A stretch of 64,000 nucleotides of DNA from DATHBD01 sp035296325 (lineage in GTDB: Bacteria > Actinomycetota > Actinomycetes > Mycobacteriales > Micromonosporaceae): positions 20,255 to 84,254 of the forward strand of contig DATHBD010000005.1 in NCBI GenBank assembly GCA_035296325.1, in the 5' to 3' direction. Shown one piece after another: positions 49,297 to 58,581 of the stretch (position 1 is its first letter; the number at the start of each line of letters is the position of its first letter). The position numbers and the translations under genes are program-made. The notes below the pieces were generated by a model. That model was not told the DNA's origin. It worked only from the letters and a program-made list of their open reading frames with translations, and made no database searches.

Positions 49297-51624
49297 GTGA
49301 CAACCCTTCCGGTGCTCCCCCTGGCCGAGGCGGTACTCCTGCCCGGCATGGTCATCCCAGTCACTCTTGATACCGCCACCCAGGCCGCCATCGACGCCGC
49401 CCGCGCCGCCGGCGACAACACCGTCATCGCCGTACCGCGCCTGGACGGCGAGTACGGCCCGGTCGGCACCACCGCACTGGTCGAGAAGGTCGGTCGGCTC
49501 CCCACCGGCGAGCCCGCCGCCGTGGTGCGTGGCCTGAGCCGGGCGCACATCGGCTCCGGCGTCGCCGGGCCGGGCGCCGCGCTCTGGGTGGAGACCACGC
49601 CGTTCGCCGAGCCGGCGCCGACCGGCCGGGCGCGCGAGCTGACCCGCGAGTACAAGACCCTGGTCACGTCGCTGCTGCAGCGTCGTGGCGCCTGGCAGGT
49701 GATCGACGCGGTGGAGCGGATGGACGATCCGGCCGAGGTCGCCGACTCCGCCGGGTACGCGCCGTGGCTCTCGGTCGCGCAGAAGGCGGAGATTTTGGCC
49801 GCCGCCGACGTGACGGCCCGGCTCACGCTGCTGGTCGGCTGGGCCCGCGCGCACATCGCCGAGCTGGAGGTCGCTGAGCGGATCGGTGACGACGTCCGGG
49901 AAGGGCTGGAGAAGAACCAGCGCGAGTTCCTGCTGCGCCAGCAGCTCGCCGCGATCCGCAAGGAACTCGGCGAGGACGAGCCGGACGGCAGCGCGGACTA
50001 CCGCGCCCGGGTGGAGGCGGCCCAGCTTCCCGATGGAGTACGCGAAGCGGCGCTGCGCGAGGTCGGCAAGCTCGAGCGGGCCAGCGACCAGGCGCCCGAG
50101 GCCGGGTGGATCCGCACCTGGCTGGACACCGTGCTGGAGCTGCCGTGGACCACCCGTACCGAGGACAACACCGACCTGGCCGCGGCCCGTGCCGTGCTCG
50201 ACGCCGACCACGCCGGCCTGGATGACGTGAAGGACCGGATCCTGGAGTACCTCGCGGTCCGCAACCGCCGCGCCAGCCGCGGCCTGCACGTCGTCGGCGG
50301 CCGGGGCTCCGGCGCGGTACTCGCCCTGGTCGGCCCGCCCGGTGTCGGCAAGACCAGTCTGGGCGAGTCGGTGGCCCGGTCGCTGGGCCGTAACTTCGTC
50401 CGGGTGTCGCTGGGCGGCGTCCGCGACGAGGCGGAGATCCGGGGGCACCGGCGGACCTACGTGGGCGCGCTGCCCGGCCGCATCGTGCGGGCCATCCGCG
50501 AGGCCGGTTCGATGAACCCGGTGGTGCTGCTGGACGAGGTGGACAAGCTCTCCGTGGGCTATGCGGGTGACCCGGCGGCGGCCCTGCTCGAGGTGCTCGA
50601 CCCGGCGCAGAACCACACGTTCCGCGACCACTACCTCGAGGTCGACCTCGACCTTTCCGACGTACTGTTCCTGGCCACCGCGAACGTCGCCGACACCATC
50701 CCCGGCCCGTTGCTGGACCGGATGGAGGTGGTGACGCTCGACGGGTACACCGAGACGGAGAAGGTCGCGATCGCCCGCGACCACCTCCTGCCGCGCCAGC
50801 TCGACCGGTCCGGCCTGACCCCGGCGGAGGTGACCGTCGCCGACGAGGCGCTGGCCACGATCGCGGCCGAGCACACCCGGGAGGCCGGCGTACGGCAACT
50901 CGAACGCGCCCTGGCGAGGATCCTCCGGAAGGTGACCGTCGAGCTGGCCACCGAGTCCCACCCGGTCCACATCGGGCCGGGCAACCTCACCACCTACCTG
51001 GGCCGTCCCCGGTTCACCCCGGAGTCCGCGGAGCGGACCGCCGTCCCGGGCGTCGCGACCGGACTCGCCGTGACCGGTGCCGGTGGTGACGTGCTGTTCA
51101 TCGAGGCGACGGTGATGGACGGCGAGGCCGGGCTGACGCTGACCGGGCAACTCGGTGACGTGATGAAGGAGTCGGCGCAGATCGCGCTGTCCTACCTGCG
51201 CTCGCACGGCCCGGCGCTCGGGATCGACCCGGGGGCACTGGCCGGCAGGCGGGTGCACCTGCACGTGCCGGCCGGTGCGGTCCCGAAGGACGGCCCCAGT
51301 GCCGGTGTCACGATGACCACCGCGCTGGCCTCGCTGATCACCGGCCGTCCGGTCCGACCCGAGGTCGCGATGACCGGCGAGGTGACCCTCTCCGGTCGGG
51401 TGCTGCCGATCGGCGGTGTCAAGCAGAAGCTGCTCGCCGCGCACCGGGCCGGCCTGACCGAGGTGATCATTCCGGCCCGCAACGAGCCGGACCTGGACGA
51501 CGTGCCGGCGGAGGTCCGAAAAGGACTCACCGTGCATGCCCTGACCGACGTGGCGGACGTGCTCGCCATCGCGCTGCGTGGGCCCGCTGCGGCTGTCGAC
51601 CCGGCCGTGCCACTGGCCGCCTGA
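49297..51624 (+). CDS. lon: ATP-dependent Lon protease
   Basis: 775 residues from GTG 49297 (AGAGG six bases upstream; the protein then begins VTTLPVLPLAEAVLLPGMVI as usual). Lon N-domain about 1-190, coiled helices to about 310, AAA+ with GPPGVGKT (K352) and VVLLDEVDKL, then the protease domain with S668 in PKDGPSAG and K711 in GGVKQKLLAAHRAG. It degrades misfolded and regulatory proteins. Monocistronic, with a strong terminator. Confidence 0.96.
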   Translation: MTTLPVLPLAEAVLLPGMVIPVTLDTATQAAIDAARAAGDNTVIAVPRLDGEYGPVGTTALVEKVGRLPTGEPAAVVRGLSRAHIGSGVAGPGAALWVETTPFAEPAPTGRARELTREYKTLVTSLLQRRGAWQVIDAVERMDDPAEVADSAGYAPWLSVAQKAEILAAADVTARLTLLVGWARAHIAELEVAERIGDDVREGLEKNQREFLLRQQLAAIRKELGEDEPDGSADYRARVEAAQLPDGVREAALREVGKLERASDQAPEAGWIRTWLDTVLELPWTTRTEDNTDLAAARAVLDADHAGLDDVKDRILEYLAVRNRRASRGLHVVGGRGSGAVLALVGPPGVGKTSLGESVARSLGRNFVRVSLGGVRDEAEIRGHRRTYVGALPGRIVRAIREAGSMNPVVLLDEVDKLSVGYAGDPAAALLEVLDPAQNHTFRDHYLEVDLDLSDVLFLATANVADTIPGPLLDRMEVVTLDGYTETEKVAIARDHLLPRQLDRSGLTPAEVTVADEALATIAAEHTREAGVRQLERALARILRKVTVELATESHPVHIGPGNLTTYLGRPRFTPESAERTAVPGVATGLAVTGAGGDVLFIEATVMDGEAGLTLTGQLGDVMKESAQIALSYLRSHGPALGIDPGALAGRRVHLHVPAGAVPKDGPSAGVTMTTALASLITGRPVRPEVAMTGEVTLSGRVLPIGGVKQKLLAAHRAGLTEVIIPARNEPDLDDVPAEVRKGLTVHALTDVADVLAIALRGPAAAVDPAVPLAA

Positions 51625-51635
51625 CCGACCGAAAT

Positions 51636-51669
51636 CCGGTCCGGGTCGCCGTCCGGCGACCCGGACCGG
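51636..51669 (+). terminator. Terminator after lon
   Basis: Perfect 15-bp stem: arm 51636-51650 begins CCGGTCCGGG and arm 51655-51669 is its exact complement, with a GTCC loop, 11 bases after the stop. It is the most stable simple hairpin I saw in the window. Confidence 0.8.
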
Positions 51670-51805
51670 CGCGCGTCCGGCCGCCCCCGCGGAACCTGTC
51701 GCGATCTGCACGCCCTCGCGGTGTGGGGTTGCGGCAGCGGCGGTGCGATACGACGATCGGGGAGCCGACACGGTGTCGGCCTGATCGATATACGGGGAGC
51801 AACGG

Positions 51806-53047
51806 ATGCCGCGCCGCATTGCCACCATCATCGCTTCGTCGGTGCTGCTGCTCGCCGGCCTGGCCGCGCCGGCCACGGCCGGTACCCCGACCAGGCCGCC
51901 GTTCCCGGTGGCGGAGGCGCAGGCCCTCCAGGCCGCGTTGGACGCTCATTCCGCAGCCGGCATGCCGGGCGTCTTCGCCGAGGTGCGCGTCGGCCACCGC
52001 ACCTGGCGTGGCGCGGCGGGGGTGGCCGATCTGGAGACCGGCGCGCCGATCCGGCCGGACTTTCAACACCGGGTCGGCAGCATCACCAAGACCTTCGTCG
52101 CGGCCGCGCTGCTCCAACTCGTCGGCGAGCGTCGGATACGCCTGGACGCACCGGTCCGCGAGTACCTCCCCGACCTGGCCACCGGCGATCACCACAGCCG
52201 GGTCACTGTGCGGATGCTGCTGAACCACACCAGCGGCATCGAGGACTACTTCGCCGGAATTCTGCGGTCGGAGGCCGACCTTGAGCGGTACCGCACCGAG
52301 AGCATCAGCCCGCGGCGACTCGCCGAGGCCGGTCTGGCCCTGCCGCCGACCAACGCGCCCGGCGAACGGTTCGACTACTCCAACACCAACTACATCCTGG
52401 CCGGCCTGATCATCGAGGCGGTGACCCGCCGACCGGCGACCGACGAGATCACCCGGCGGGTCATCGACCGGCTGCACCTGCGGGACACGTACTTCCCCGG
52501 CGACAACCCGCGCATCGTAGGGCCGCACAGTCGCGCCTACATCCCGTGGACCGACGGGGAGATGCGCGACTTCAGCGTGTACAACCAGTCCATCTTCTGG
52601 ACCGCGGGCGCCCTGGTCTCCACCATGCGCGACCTCAACCGGTTCTACGACGCCCTGCTCTTCGGCCGGTTGCTCCGTCGTGACCTGCTCGCGCAGATGA
52701 TGACCACCGTGCCGATGAACCCCGCCGATCTGACGGAAGGGCGGTACGGCCTCGGCATCTACGCCGCCGACCTGCCCTGCGGTGTGGCCTGGGGCCACGA
52801 CGGCCGGGTGTGGGGCCAGTTGACCACGTCGATGCACCGGGCGGACCGGGCCCGGCAGGTCAGCCTCGCCGAGAACATGAGCCATTACGCGGGGCAGGGC
52901 GTGGTCACGCCGATCGAACCGGCGCGCCGTGCATTTCTGGGCACGGCCCTCTGCGGCCCGGCGGCCGGCCCGGCTGCGCCCACCACGCTGGCGGCCACGC
53001 CGTTGCGGCTGCCGCGCGTGGACGACGGGCTGCCGGTGCCGCGCTGA
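51806..53047 (+). CDS. Secreted serine hydrolase, class C beta-lactamase/DD-peptidase fold
   Basis: 413 residues with a signal peptide to about residue 25 (ATAG-TP). Active-site motifs: S92-I-T-K95 in RVGSITKTF, Y191-S-N193, and WGHDGRVWG in place of KTG. Streptomyces R61-type D-alanyl-D-alanine carboxypeptidases and esterases share this set. Substrate unknown; envelope remodelling is likely. It is convergent with a TetR gene five bp away. Confidence 0.9.
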   Translation: MPRRIATIIASSVLLLAGLAAPATAGTPTRPPFPVAEAQALQAALDAHSAAGMPGVFAEVRVGHRTWRGAAGVADLETGAPIRPDFQHRVGSITKTFVAAALLQLVGERRIRLDAPVREYLPDLATGDHHSRVTVRMLLNHTSGIEDYFAGILRSEADLERYRTESISPRRLAEAGLALPPTNAPGERFDYSNTNYILAGLIIEAVTRRPATDEITRRVIDRLHLRDTYFPGDNPRIVGPHSRAYIPWTDGEMRDFSVYNQSIFWTAGALVSTMRDLNRFYDALLFGRLLRRDLLAQMMTTVPMNPADLTEGRYGLGIYAADLPCGVAWGHDGRVWGQLTTSMHRADRARQVSLAENMSHYAGQGVVTPIEPARRAFLGTALCGPAAGPAAPTTLAATPLRLPRVDDGLPVPR

Positions 53048-53052
53048 TCGGC

Positions 53053-53733
53053 TCAGCCGGGTTCGGCCATGAGCCGGCGCAGGGTGGCCACCGACCGGCG
53101 GACCGCCGACTGGGGCGTGGAGTCCTGCCCGTCGCGGCTCCACCGGTACAGGCTGGCCCGGACGGTCGCGATCGCCGCAGCCGCCACCAGGCTGGCCAGC
53201 CCGTCCGGGTCCGCCGGTGGGTCGGTGTCGACCCCGTCCAGGGCGCCGGCGTCAACGGCCAGCCGCTCCGCGATAAGGCCGGCCAGCTGCCGTTCGTACT
53301 CGTCGAAGACGGCGAGTTGCGGGCCGAGCAGTGCAGGCGTCGCGTTGATGATCTCGATGCGGGTGTGGAGCTGCTCCCGGTCGATCTCGACGGCTTCCAG
53401 TTGGGCGACCAGAAGGTCCTCGACGTCCGCGAGGAGCCGGCCGGAGCCCCGCGCCGCGCGGAAGGCCAGCACGGCGTCGTCGGGTGGCGGTGGCGGTCCG
53501 TCGACGAGGGCAGCGACCTTGCTGGGAAAGTAGTTGAAGAAGGTACGGACGGACACGCCGGCGCGTGCGCTGATCATGTCGACGGTGACCCGGTCGAGGC
53601 CGTGCTGGCGCACCAGCGACAGAGCAGTGGCCCGGATCCGGGCGTAGGTCTCGCGTCGGCGCCGGTCCCGTACCCCTTCATCGGGCCCGGGCCCCGCGGG
53701 GTGCTGCGCCTGTACGCCGGAGAAGTTGGGCAT
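53053..53733 (-). CDS. TetR family transcriptional regulator
   Basis: 226 residues from ATG 53733; a TTG at 53742 is also possible. The helix-turn-helix is at about 38-75 (LVRQHGLDRVTVDMISARAG, VRTFFNYFPSKVAAL), after a disordered start. The C-terminal half is Ala/Leu-rich helices of the MftR-like type. The target is unknown; the palindrome at 55446 upstream of an acyl-CoA dehydrogenase is one candidate. Confidence 0.88.
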   Translation of the reverse strand: MPNFSGVQAQHPAGPGPDEGVRDRRRRETYARIRATALSLVRQHGLDRVTVDMISARAGVSVRTFFNYFPSKVAALVDGPPPPPDDAVLAFRAARGSGRLLADVEDLLVAQLEAVEIDREQLHTRIEIINATPALLGPQLAVFDEYERQLAGLIAERLAVDAGALDGVDTDPPADPDGLASLVAAAAIATVRASLYRWSRDGQDSTPQSAVRRSVATLRRLMAEPG

Positions 53734-53960
53734 GCCGAACAACGTAGTGATCGGCTGGCGCCCGGTCGCACCCGCCGCCCCGCATTCTCACCCGTCGCGA
53801 CGACAGCCGGGCAGGGCCGGGCGAACCGCCGTAAGCTTTCGTACCTCTACAGGCTTCGCACGGAGGACATCGGATGCGGACCGGTACGTCACACCCCACC
53901 GGCCGGGTATCCCGGCGAATGCGGCCGAATGTGTGACCGCTCGGCGGGCCGGCAGGTGAC

Positions 53961-55112
53961 ATGCTGTTGGCCGAAGCCATGAGACCACCGCTGACCTCCG
54001 AAGCCCGCGCCGGTCTCGGCGCGGCCCTTGTGCTGCTCAGCATGGTCTCCGCGGTCGAACTCGCGGATGGTCGTCCCGCCCACTATCTGGGCCTGTTCGC
54101 CGCCGCGCCGTTCCTGGTCGCGGCGTTCGCGGCCTGGCGGGAAGTGGTCGTGGTCGGCGTCATCGCCACCCTGTTGTGCCTCGGCTTCGGCCTGGCCGAC
54201 CTGCTCGGTGGTCCGGTGGGCGACGTCGGGCCGGAGCGTGGGCATACGGTCGGCATCTGGCTGAACGTGGTCGGCGTGGTGATCGCCAGCGGACTCGCCT
54301 CGGTGGTCGGTGGCATCCGGCAGCGCCAGGTCGCCAGGTTCGCCGAGTTGTCCCGGCTCGCCTCGGTGGCGCAGGGGGCGGTGCTGCGGCCGCTCGGGCC
54401 GCAGCTCGGGCCGCTGGCCATCGCGGGGCGGTACATCTCCGCCAGCGCCGCCGCCGACATCGGCGGTGACCTGTACGAGGCGCTCGACACGCCGTACGGC
54501 ATACGCATGATCATCGGGGATGTGCGGGGGAAAGGGCTGGACGCGGTGCGGCTGGCCAGCATCGTGCTCGGCTCCTACCGGCACGTCGCCTACGAGCGGG
54601 CCGACCTGCGGGCGATCGTCGCCGACCTGGACCGGGCGGTGGCCAGGTCGGTCGGGGACGAGGACTTCGTAACGGCTGCGCTGGTCGAGGAGCGGGGCGG
54701 CACGCTCACCATCGTCAACTGTGGACACCCGGCTCCGCTGCTGCTGCGCCGCGGCGAGGTGATCACGCTGGACCCGCCCGCGAACGCGCCGCCGTTGGGC
54801 TTCACCCCGGTGGTGCGACCGCGGGTGGAGCGTCTGGAGCCCGGTGACCGGCTGCTCTTCTTCACCGACGGTCTCGCCGAGGCGCGGCGGGACGGCGAGT
54901 TCTTCCCCACCGCGGAACGCGCCTGGCGCCTGCTCGGGCACGGCACGGTCGGCGATGGACTCGCCTCCCTGGAGAGCGCACTGATCGAGTGGGTGCGCGG
55001 GCGCCTCGACGACGACATCGCGCTGGTCCTCATGGAGTACGCGGGAGCCACGGCGTCCGCGGTCGCGGTGCCCAGCTGGGAGATCGGGGAGGCCGGCCAG
55101 AGCGTCAGCTGA
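53961..55112 (+). CDS. Membrane SpoIIE-type PP2C phosphatase
   Basis: 383 residues from ATG 53961 (AGGTGAC adjacent). Three to four membrane helices at about 15-110 (LGAALVLLSMVSAV, FLVAAFAAWREVVVVGVIAT), then a SpoIIE domain at about 155-365 with ASAAADIGGDLYEAL, MIIGDVRGKGLDAV, NCGHPAPLLLR and LLFFTDGLAEARRDGEF, and DDDIALVLM. Such phosphatases act on anti-anti-sigma factors in partner-switch systems; no partner is adjacent here. Confidence 0.92.
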   Translation: MLLAEAMRPPLTSEARAGLGAALVLLSMVSAVELADGRPAHYLGLFAAAPFLVAAFAAWREVVVVGVIATLLCLGFGLADLLGGPVGDVGPERGHTVGIWLNVVGVVIASGLASVVGGIRQRQVARFAELSRLASVAQGAVLRPLGPQLGPLAIAGRYISASAAADIGGDLYEALDTPYGIRMIIGDVRGKGLDAVRLASIVLGSYRHVAYERADLRAIVADLDRAVARSVGDEDFVTAALVEERGGTLTIVNCGHPAPLLLRRGEVITLDPPANAPPLGFTPVVRPRVERLEPGDRLLFFTDGLAEARRDGEFFPTAERAWRLLGHGTVGDGLASLESALIEWVRGRLDDDIALVLMEYAGATASAVAVPSWEIGEAGQSVS

Positions 55113-55245
55113 CCGGCTGGGCAACCTCGATCGATTCGTCCGCGCCGCGGGTGCCGCCCACCCGGATCAGTGAGCGCCGGTGCCGCCCGGCGTAGAACAT
55201 CGGCTGCCTGGTGGTAAACAACGAACTCATCAACCTCATGAGCAT
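55105..55245 (-). CDS. Possible 46-residue basic protein
   Basis: The ATG at 55245 has GGAGGGGGG nine bases upstream. It encodes MLMRLMSSLFTTRQPMFYAG and then RHRRSLIRVGGTRGADESIE. The ribosome site is better than chance would give, and the frame overlaps the convergent phosphatase stop by only eight bases. No family is recognised. Confidence 0.4.
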   Translation of the reverse strand: MLMRLMSSLFTTRQPMFYAGRHRRSLIRVGGTRGADESIEVAQPVS

Positions 55246-55434
55246 GTGGGCCCCCCTCCGGTCGGCGCTTCTGCGCCAACCACGGACCGCCACACGGCGT
55301 CCGTCATCGACCCAAACGAGGTCGTTCGGGGACAGTTACGGCGAAAACTCCGGCTCGGTGGCCGGATCGGCGGGTGTCATCCGATCAGCCGATGTGATGG
55401 TGCTCACGGGCGACTGGCGGAAGCTACTGACGAG

Positions 55435-55463
55435 TAATATTCTGGTATTACCGACCGGTAATA
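55435..55463 (+). promoter_or_regulatory. Promoter -10 and perfect palindrome before acyl-CoA dehydrogenase
   Basis: TAATAT at 55435-55440 is a good -10 hexamer. Directly after it, 55446-55463 is a perfect palindrome with arms TATTACCG and CGGTAATA and an AC spacer. A repressor bound there would sit on the transcription start. TetR regulators of fatty-acid genes use sites of this form. The start codon is at 55537. Apart from the small frame at 55105, the gap 55113-55536 holds nothing else. Confidence 0.6.
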
Positions 55464-55536
55464 ACCGGCGGTGCGCTGCGCAGCTGCGCCGCGCCACCGA
55501 ACCGCTGCGCTGCGGGTGAGACGGGGAGTCGGTTCC

Positions 55537-57393
55537 ATGGGGCACTACCGGAGCAACCTTCGCGACCTCGAGTTCAACCTCTTCGAGGTCTTCGGCGCCG
55601 ACCGGGTGCTGGGCACCGGGCCGTACCCGGATCTCGATGTCGACACAGCGCGCAGCATCCTCGCCGAGGTGGACCGGCTGGCCCGCGAGGACCTCGCCGC
55701 CAGCTACACCGACGGTGACCGGAACCCGCCGGTGTACGACCCGGCCACCCGCTCGGTGACCATGCCCGACGCCTTCCGCAAGTCCTACGCGGCGTTCATG
55801 GCTTCGGAGTTCTGGCGCCTCGACCTGCCCGCCGAGTTGGGCGGCACGTATGCGCCCCGGATGCTCTGGTGGTCGATGGGCGAGCTGATCCTGGGCGCCA
55901 ACGCGCCGATCTGGATGTACTCCTCCGGCCCGTCCTTCGCGCACAGTCTCTTCGTCGAGGGCACCCCTGAGCAGAAGGAGTGGGCGAAGCTCTTCGCCGA
56001 GAAGCAGTGGGGCTCCACGATGGTGCTCACCGAGCCGGACGCCGGCTCCGACGTCGGCGCCGCCCGCACCCGGGCCGTGCCGCAGCCGGACGGCTCCTGG
56101 CACATCGAGGGCGTCAAGCGCTTCATCACCTCGGGCGAGCACGACCTCAGCGACAACATCGTGCACTACGTGCTGGCCCGGCCGGTCGACACCGAGGGCG
56201 CCGGCGGCCCCGGTACCAAGGGACTGTCGCTCTTCATCGTGCCGAAGTACCACTTCGACGCGGCCACCGGTGAGCTTGGCGAGCGCAACGGCGTCTTCGC
56301 CACCAACGTCGAGCACAAGATGGGGCTGAAGGTCTCCACGACCTGCGAGCTGACCTTCGGCGACAACGGTGTGCCGGCCAAGGGTTGGCTGATGGGCGAG
56401 GTCCACGAGGGCATCCGGCAGATGTTCCTGGTGATCGAGAACGCCCGGATGATGGTCGGCACCAAGGCCATCGCGATGGCGTCCACCGGCTACCTGAACG
56501 CACTCGACTACGCCAGGAGCCGGGTGCAGGGCGCCGACCTCACCCGCCAGGCCGACAAGACGGCCCCGCGGGTCGCCATCACCAACCACCCGGACGTCCG
56601 GCGCTCGCTGATGCTGCAGAAGTCCTACGTGGAGGGTCTGCGCGCGCTGGTCTGCTACACCGGTTCGTGGCAGGACCGCGCCCGCATCGCCGAGCACGGT
56701 GGCGACGTCGAGGGCGGCAAGCTGGCCGAGCGGGTCAACGACTTCCTGCTCCCACTGGTCAAGGGGTGTGGCTCGGAGCGGGCGTTCGAACTGCTCGGCC
56801 AGGAGGCGCTGCAGACCTTCGGCGGCTCCGGCTTCCTGCAGGACTACCCGCTGGAGCAGTACGTCCGGGACGCGAAGATCGACACGCTGTACGAGGGCAC
56901 CACCGCCATTCAGAGCCTGGACCTGGTCTTCCGCAAGATTGTCCGGGACCGTGGCGTCGCCCTGATGACCGTGGCCGCCGAGATCCAGGAGTTCCTCGAC
57001 AGCGCCGGCGGCAACGGCCGGCTGAAGGAGGAGCGGCTGGCGCTCGGCACCGCGCTGGCCGACATGCAGGCCACCTTCGGGGTGGTGCTGGGCTGGCTCG
57101 GCGAGGCGCAGGCCGGGGACGCCCGGATGCTGTACAAGATCGGGCTGAACAGCCGGCGGGTGCTGCTGGCGCTCGGCGACGTGCTCGTCGGGTGGCTCCT
57201 GCAGAAGCAGGCCGAGGTGGCGCTGCGTGCACTCGGTGGCGAGGTCAGCGAGGCCGACCGGGCGTTCTACGACGGCAAGATCGCAGCCGCGCGCTTCTTC
57301 GCCCACGAGGTGCTGCCCCGGATCACCGCCGACCGGCGGATCGTCGAGTCCACCGACCTCGACCTGATGGATCTGCCCGAGTCCGCCTTCTAA
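55537..57393 (+). CDS. Long-form acyl-CoA dehydrogenase (FadE5-like)
   Basis: 618 residues, the length of the FadE5/AcdH-type family with an extra C-terminal domain rather than the usual ~380. FAD/substrate motifs: MVLTEPDAGSDVGAARTRAV, GVKRFITSGEHDL and EHKMGLKVSTTCEL; the catalytic E453 is in LYEGTTAIQ; FGGSGFLQDYP completes the site. The extra ~160 residues (after about 460) form the Acyl-CoA dehydrogenase C-terminal bundle. It acts on a broad range of acyl-CoAs and feeds ETF. Confidence 0.93.
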   Translation: MGHYRSNLRDLEFNLFEVFGADRVLGTGPYPDLDVDTARSILAEVDRLAREDLAASYTDGDRNPPVYDPATRSVTMPDAFRKSYAAFMASEFWRLDLPAELGGTYAPRMLWWSMGELILGANAPIWMYSSGPSFAHSLFVEGTPEQKEWAKLFAEKQWGSTMVLTEPDAGSDVGAARTRAVPQPDGSWHIEGVKRFITSGEHDLSDNIVHYVLARPVDTEGAGGPGTKGLSLFIVPKYHFDAATGELGERNGVFATNVEHKMGLKVSTTCELTFGDNGVPAKGWLMGEVHEGIRQMFLVIENARMMVGTKAIAMASTGYLNALDYARSRVQGADLTRQADKTAPRVAITNHPDVRRSLMLQKSYVEGLRALVCYTGSWQDRARIAEHGGDVEGGKLAERVNDFLLPLVKGCGSERAFELLGQEALQTFGGSGFLQDYPLEQYVRDAKIDTLYEGTTAIQSLDLVFRKIVRDRGVALMTVAAEIQEFLDSAGGNGRLKEERLALGTALADMQATFGVVLGWLGEAQAGDARMLYKIGLNSRRVLLALGDVLVGWLLQKQAEVALRALGGEVSEADRAFYDGKIAAARFFAHEVLPRITADRRIVESTDLDLMDLPESAF

Positions 57394-57399
57394 CCCGAC

Positions 57400-57510
57400 G
57401 GTTTCCGCGGAGTCGAGACCACCCTCGCGTCCTTCAGACCTGCTCTCACCGCCGAGAGCAGGGCAACCGCCAAGGTGTTCGACGTGCTCCGAAGCGTTGC
57501 CGCGGAAACC
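57400..57510. repeat. Nested inverted repeat between convergent genes
   Basis: Outer arms GGTTTCCGCGG (57400-57410) and CCGCGGAAACC (57500-57510) are perfect and 89 bp apart. Inside lies CTGCTCTC-ACCGCC-GAGAGCAG (57440-57461). It fills the space between the dehydrogenase stop and the convergent membrane-protein stop (57523). It may serve as a bidirectional terminator or be a small mobile/dispersed repeat. Confidence 0.55.
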
Positions 57511-57522
57511 CTGGCCGGGTCC

Positions 57523-58581
57523 TCACCTCTGACCCGGGGCCGGGTGCTGACCGGGCCGGTTCCGGTCCGCGGCGGCGCGGCTCCATGCGCGCGCGGCGTA
57601 CCAGATCCAGTACGCGACAACCGCCGCGTAGACCCAGAACCACACCGACGACGGCTCCGGATTCCGCAGCTTGTCGGCGAAGAGCAGGGCCAGCAGCACT
57701 GCCACCGCGGTGACGCCGTACAGCTTGAGCCGGGTCCGCCGTCGTTCCTGGCCGGGGCTTTCGGCAAGGCGCATGGCGTACACGTCAGCGGGACCGAAGG
57801 CTTCCTCGGCGTCGCCGCTCGTCGCCGCCAGATGTTGCCGCGCCTCTCCGACGTGGCCGCGTGCTTCGGCAGCGCTCATGCCGTGGCGGCCGCGAAGCAG
57901 CCCTTCCAGGTAGGACAGCCAGCGCTCGTCGTCGCCGCTGCGAAGATCGGGCGTGAACCAGCGGTTGATGGTGGAGTCGGGCAGCGCCACAGCGCCGACG
58001 AGCAGCGCGACACCGGCGACGATGAGCGCGAGCGCCGGGACGGCGAACACGTTCTCGCGGGGCAGGAACCGGGTGGCGGTGATACCGGCGGCCAGGACAA
58101 CGACCGCCGTGGCGGCGGCGATCCGCGTGCCGGTGAGCCGCCCGGCGGTGTGGGCCGCAACAGCGATGGCCACGAGGACCGCGACGAGGGCGACGGTCGT
58201 GAACCCTGTGATCGACGACCAGCTCGCCGACAGCCAGGGGCCGTTCGCAATCCATTGCCCGCAGCCGAGGAAGATGCCGATGCCCCCCAGCGTCACGAGT
58301 GACGAGGTCAGGCGCGCGCCCGGGGTCATGCCGCGCAGGTCGACCCGTGCCCGCGTTGCCTCGTCCAGCCGCTCCCGGGTCAGCGAGCGGGCGTACGAAG
58401 CCGGGTCGCCGAACAGCTCACGAGCCGGCCGGCCGGTCTCCGTCACCGCCTCGTGTGCCTCCCCCAGAGCCTGGTCAGCGAGATCGTCGGGGACCAGGCC
58501 GAGTGCGAGCCGCAGCTCGACAGCGGCAGCCCAGTTCGCATCCTCTTCGCCCGGCCAGACGAGCTTGCCCGTCGCCATCAT
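57523..58581 (-). CDS. Membrane protein with two HAAS-like domains
   Basis: 352 residues from ATG 58581 overlapping the padR stop (ATGA). N-terminal HAAS-type helical domain (about 15-70, ending LFGDPASYARSL), six or so membrane helices at about 90-210, a second HAAS-like segment at about 220-275 (WLSYLEGLLRGRHGMSAAEA, AFGPADVYAMRL), and two more helices near the C-terminus. HAAS-domain membrane proteins are typically paired with PadR regulators as here; their signal is unknown. Confidence 0.85.
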   Translation of the reverse strand: MMATGKLVWPGEEDANWAAAVELRLALGLVPDDLADQALGEAHEAVTETGRPARELFGDPASYARSLTRERLDEATRARVDLRGMTPGARLTSSLVTLGGIGIFLGCGQWIANGPWLSASWSSITGFTTVALVAVLVAIAVAAHTAGRLTGTRIAAATAVVVLAAGITATRFLPRENVFAVPALALIVAGVALLVGAVALPDSTINRWFTPDLRSGDDERWLSYLEGLLRGRHGMSAAEARGHVGEARQHLAATSGDAEEAFGPADVYAMRLAESPGQERRRTRLKLYGVTAVAVLLALLFADKLRNPEPSSVWFWVYAAVVAYWIWYAARAWSRAAADRNRPGQHPAPGQR

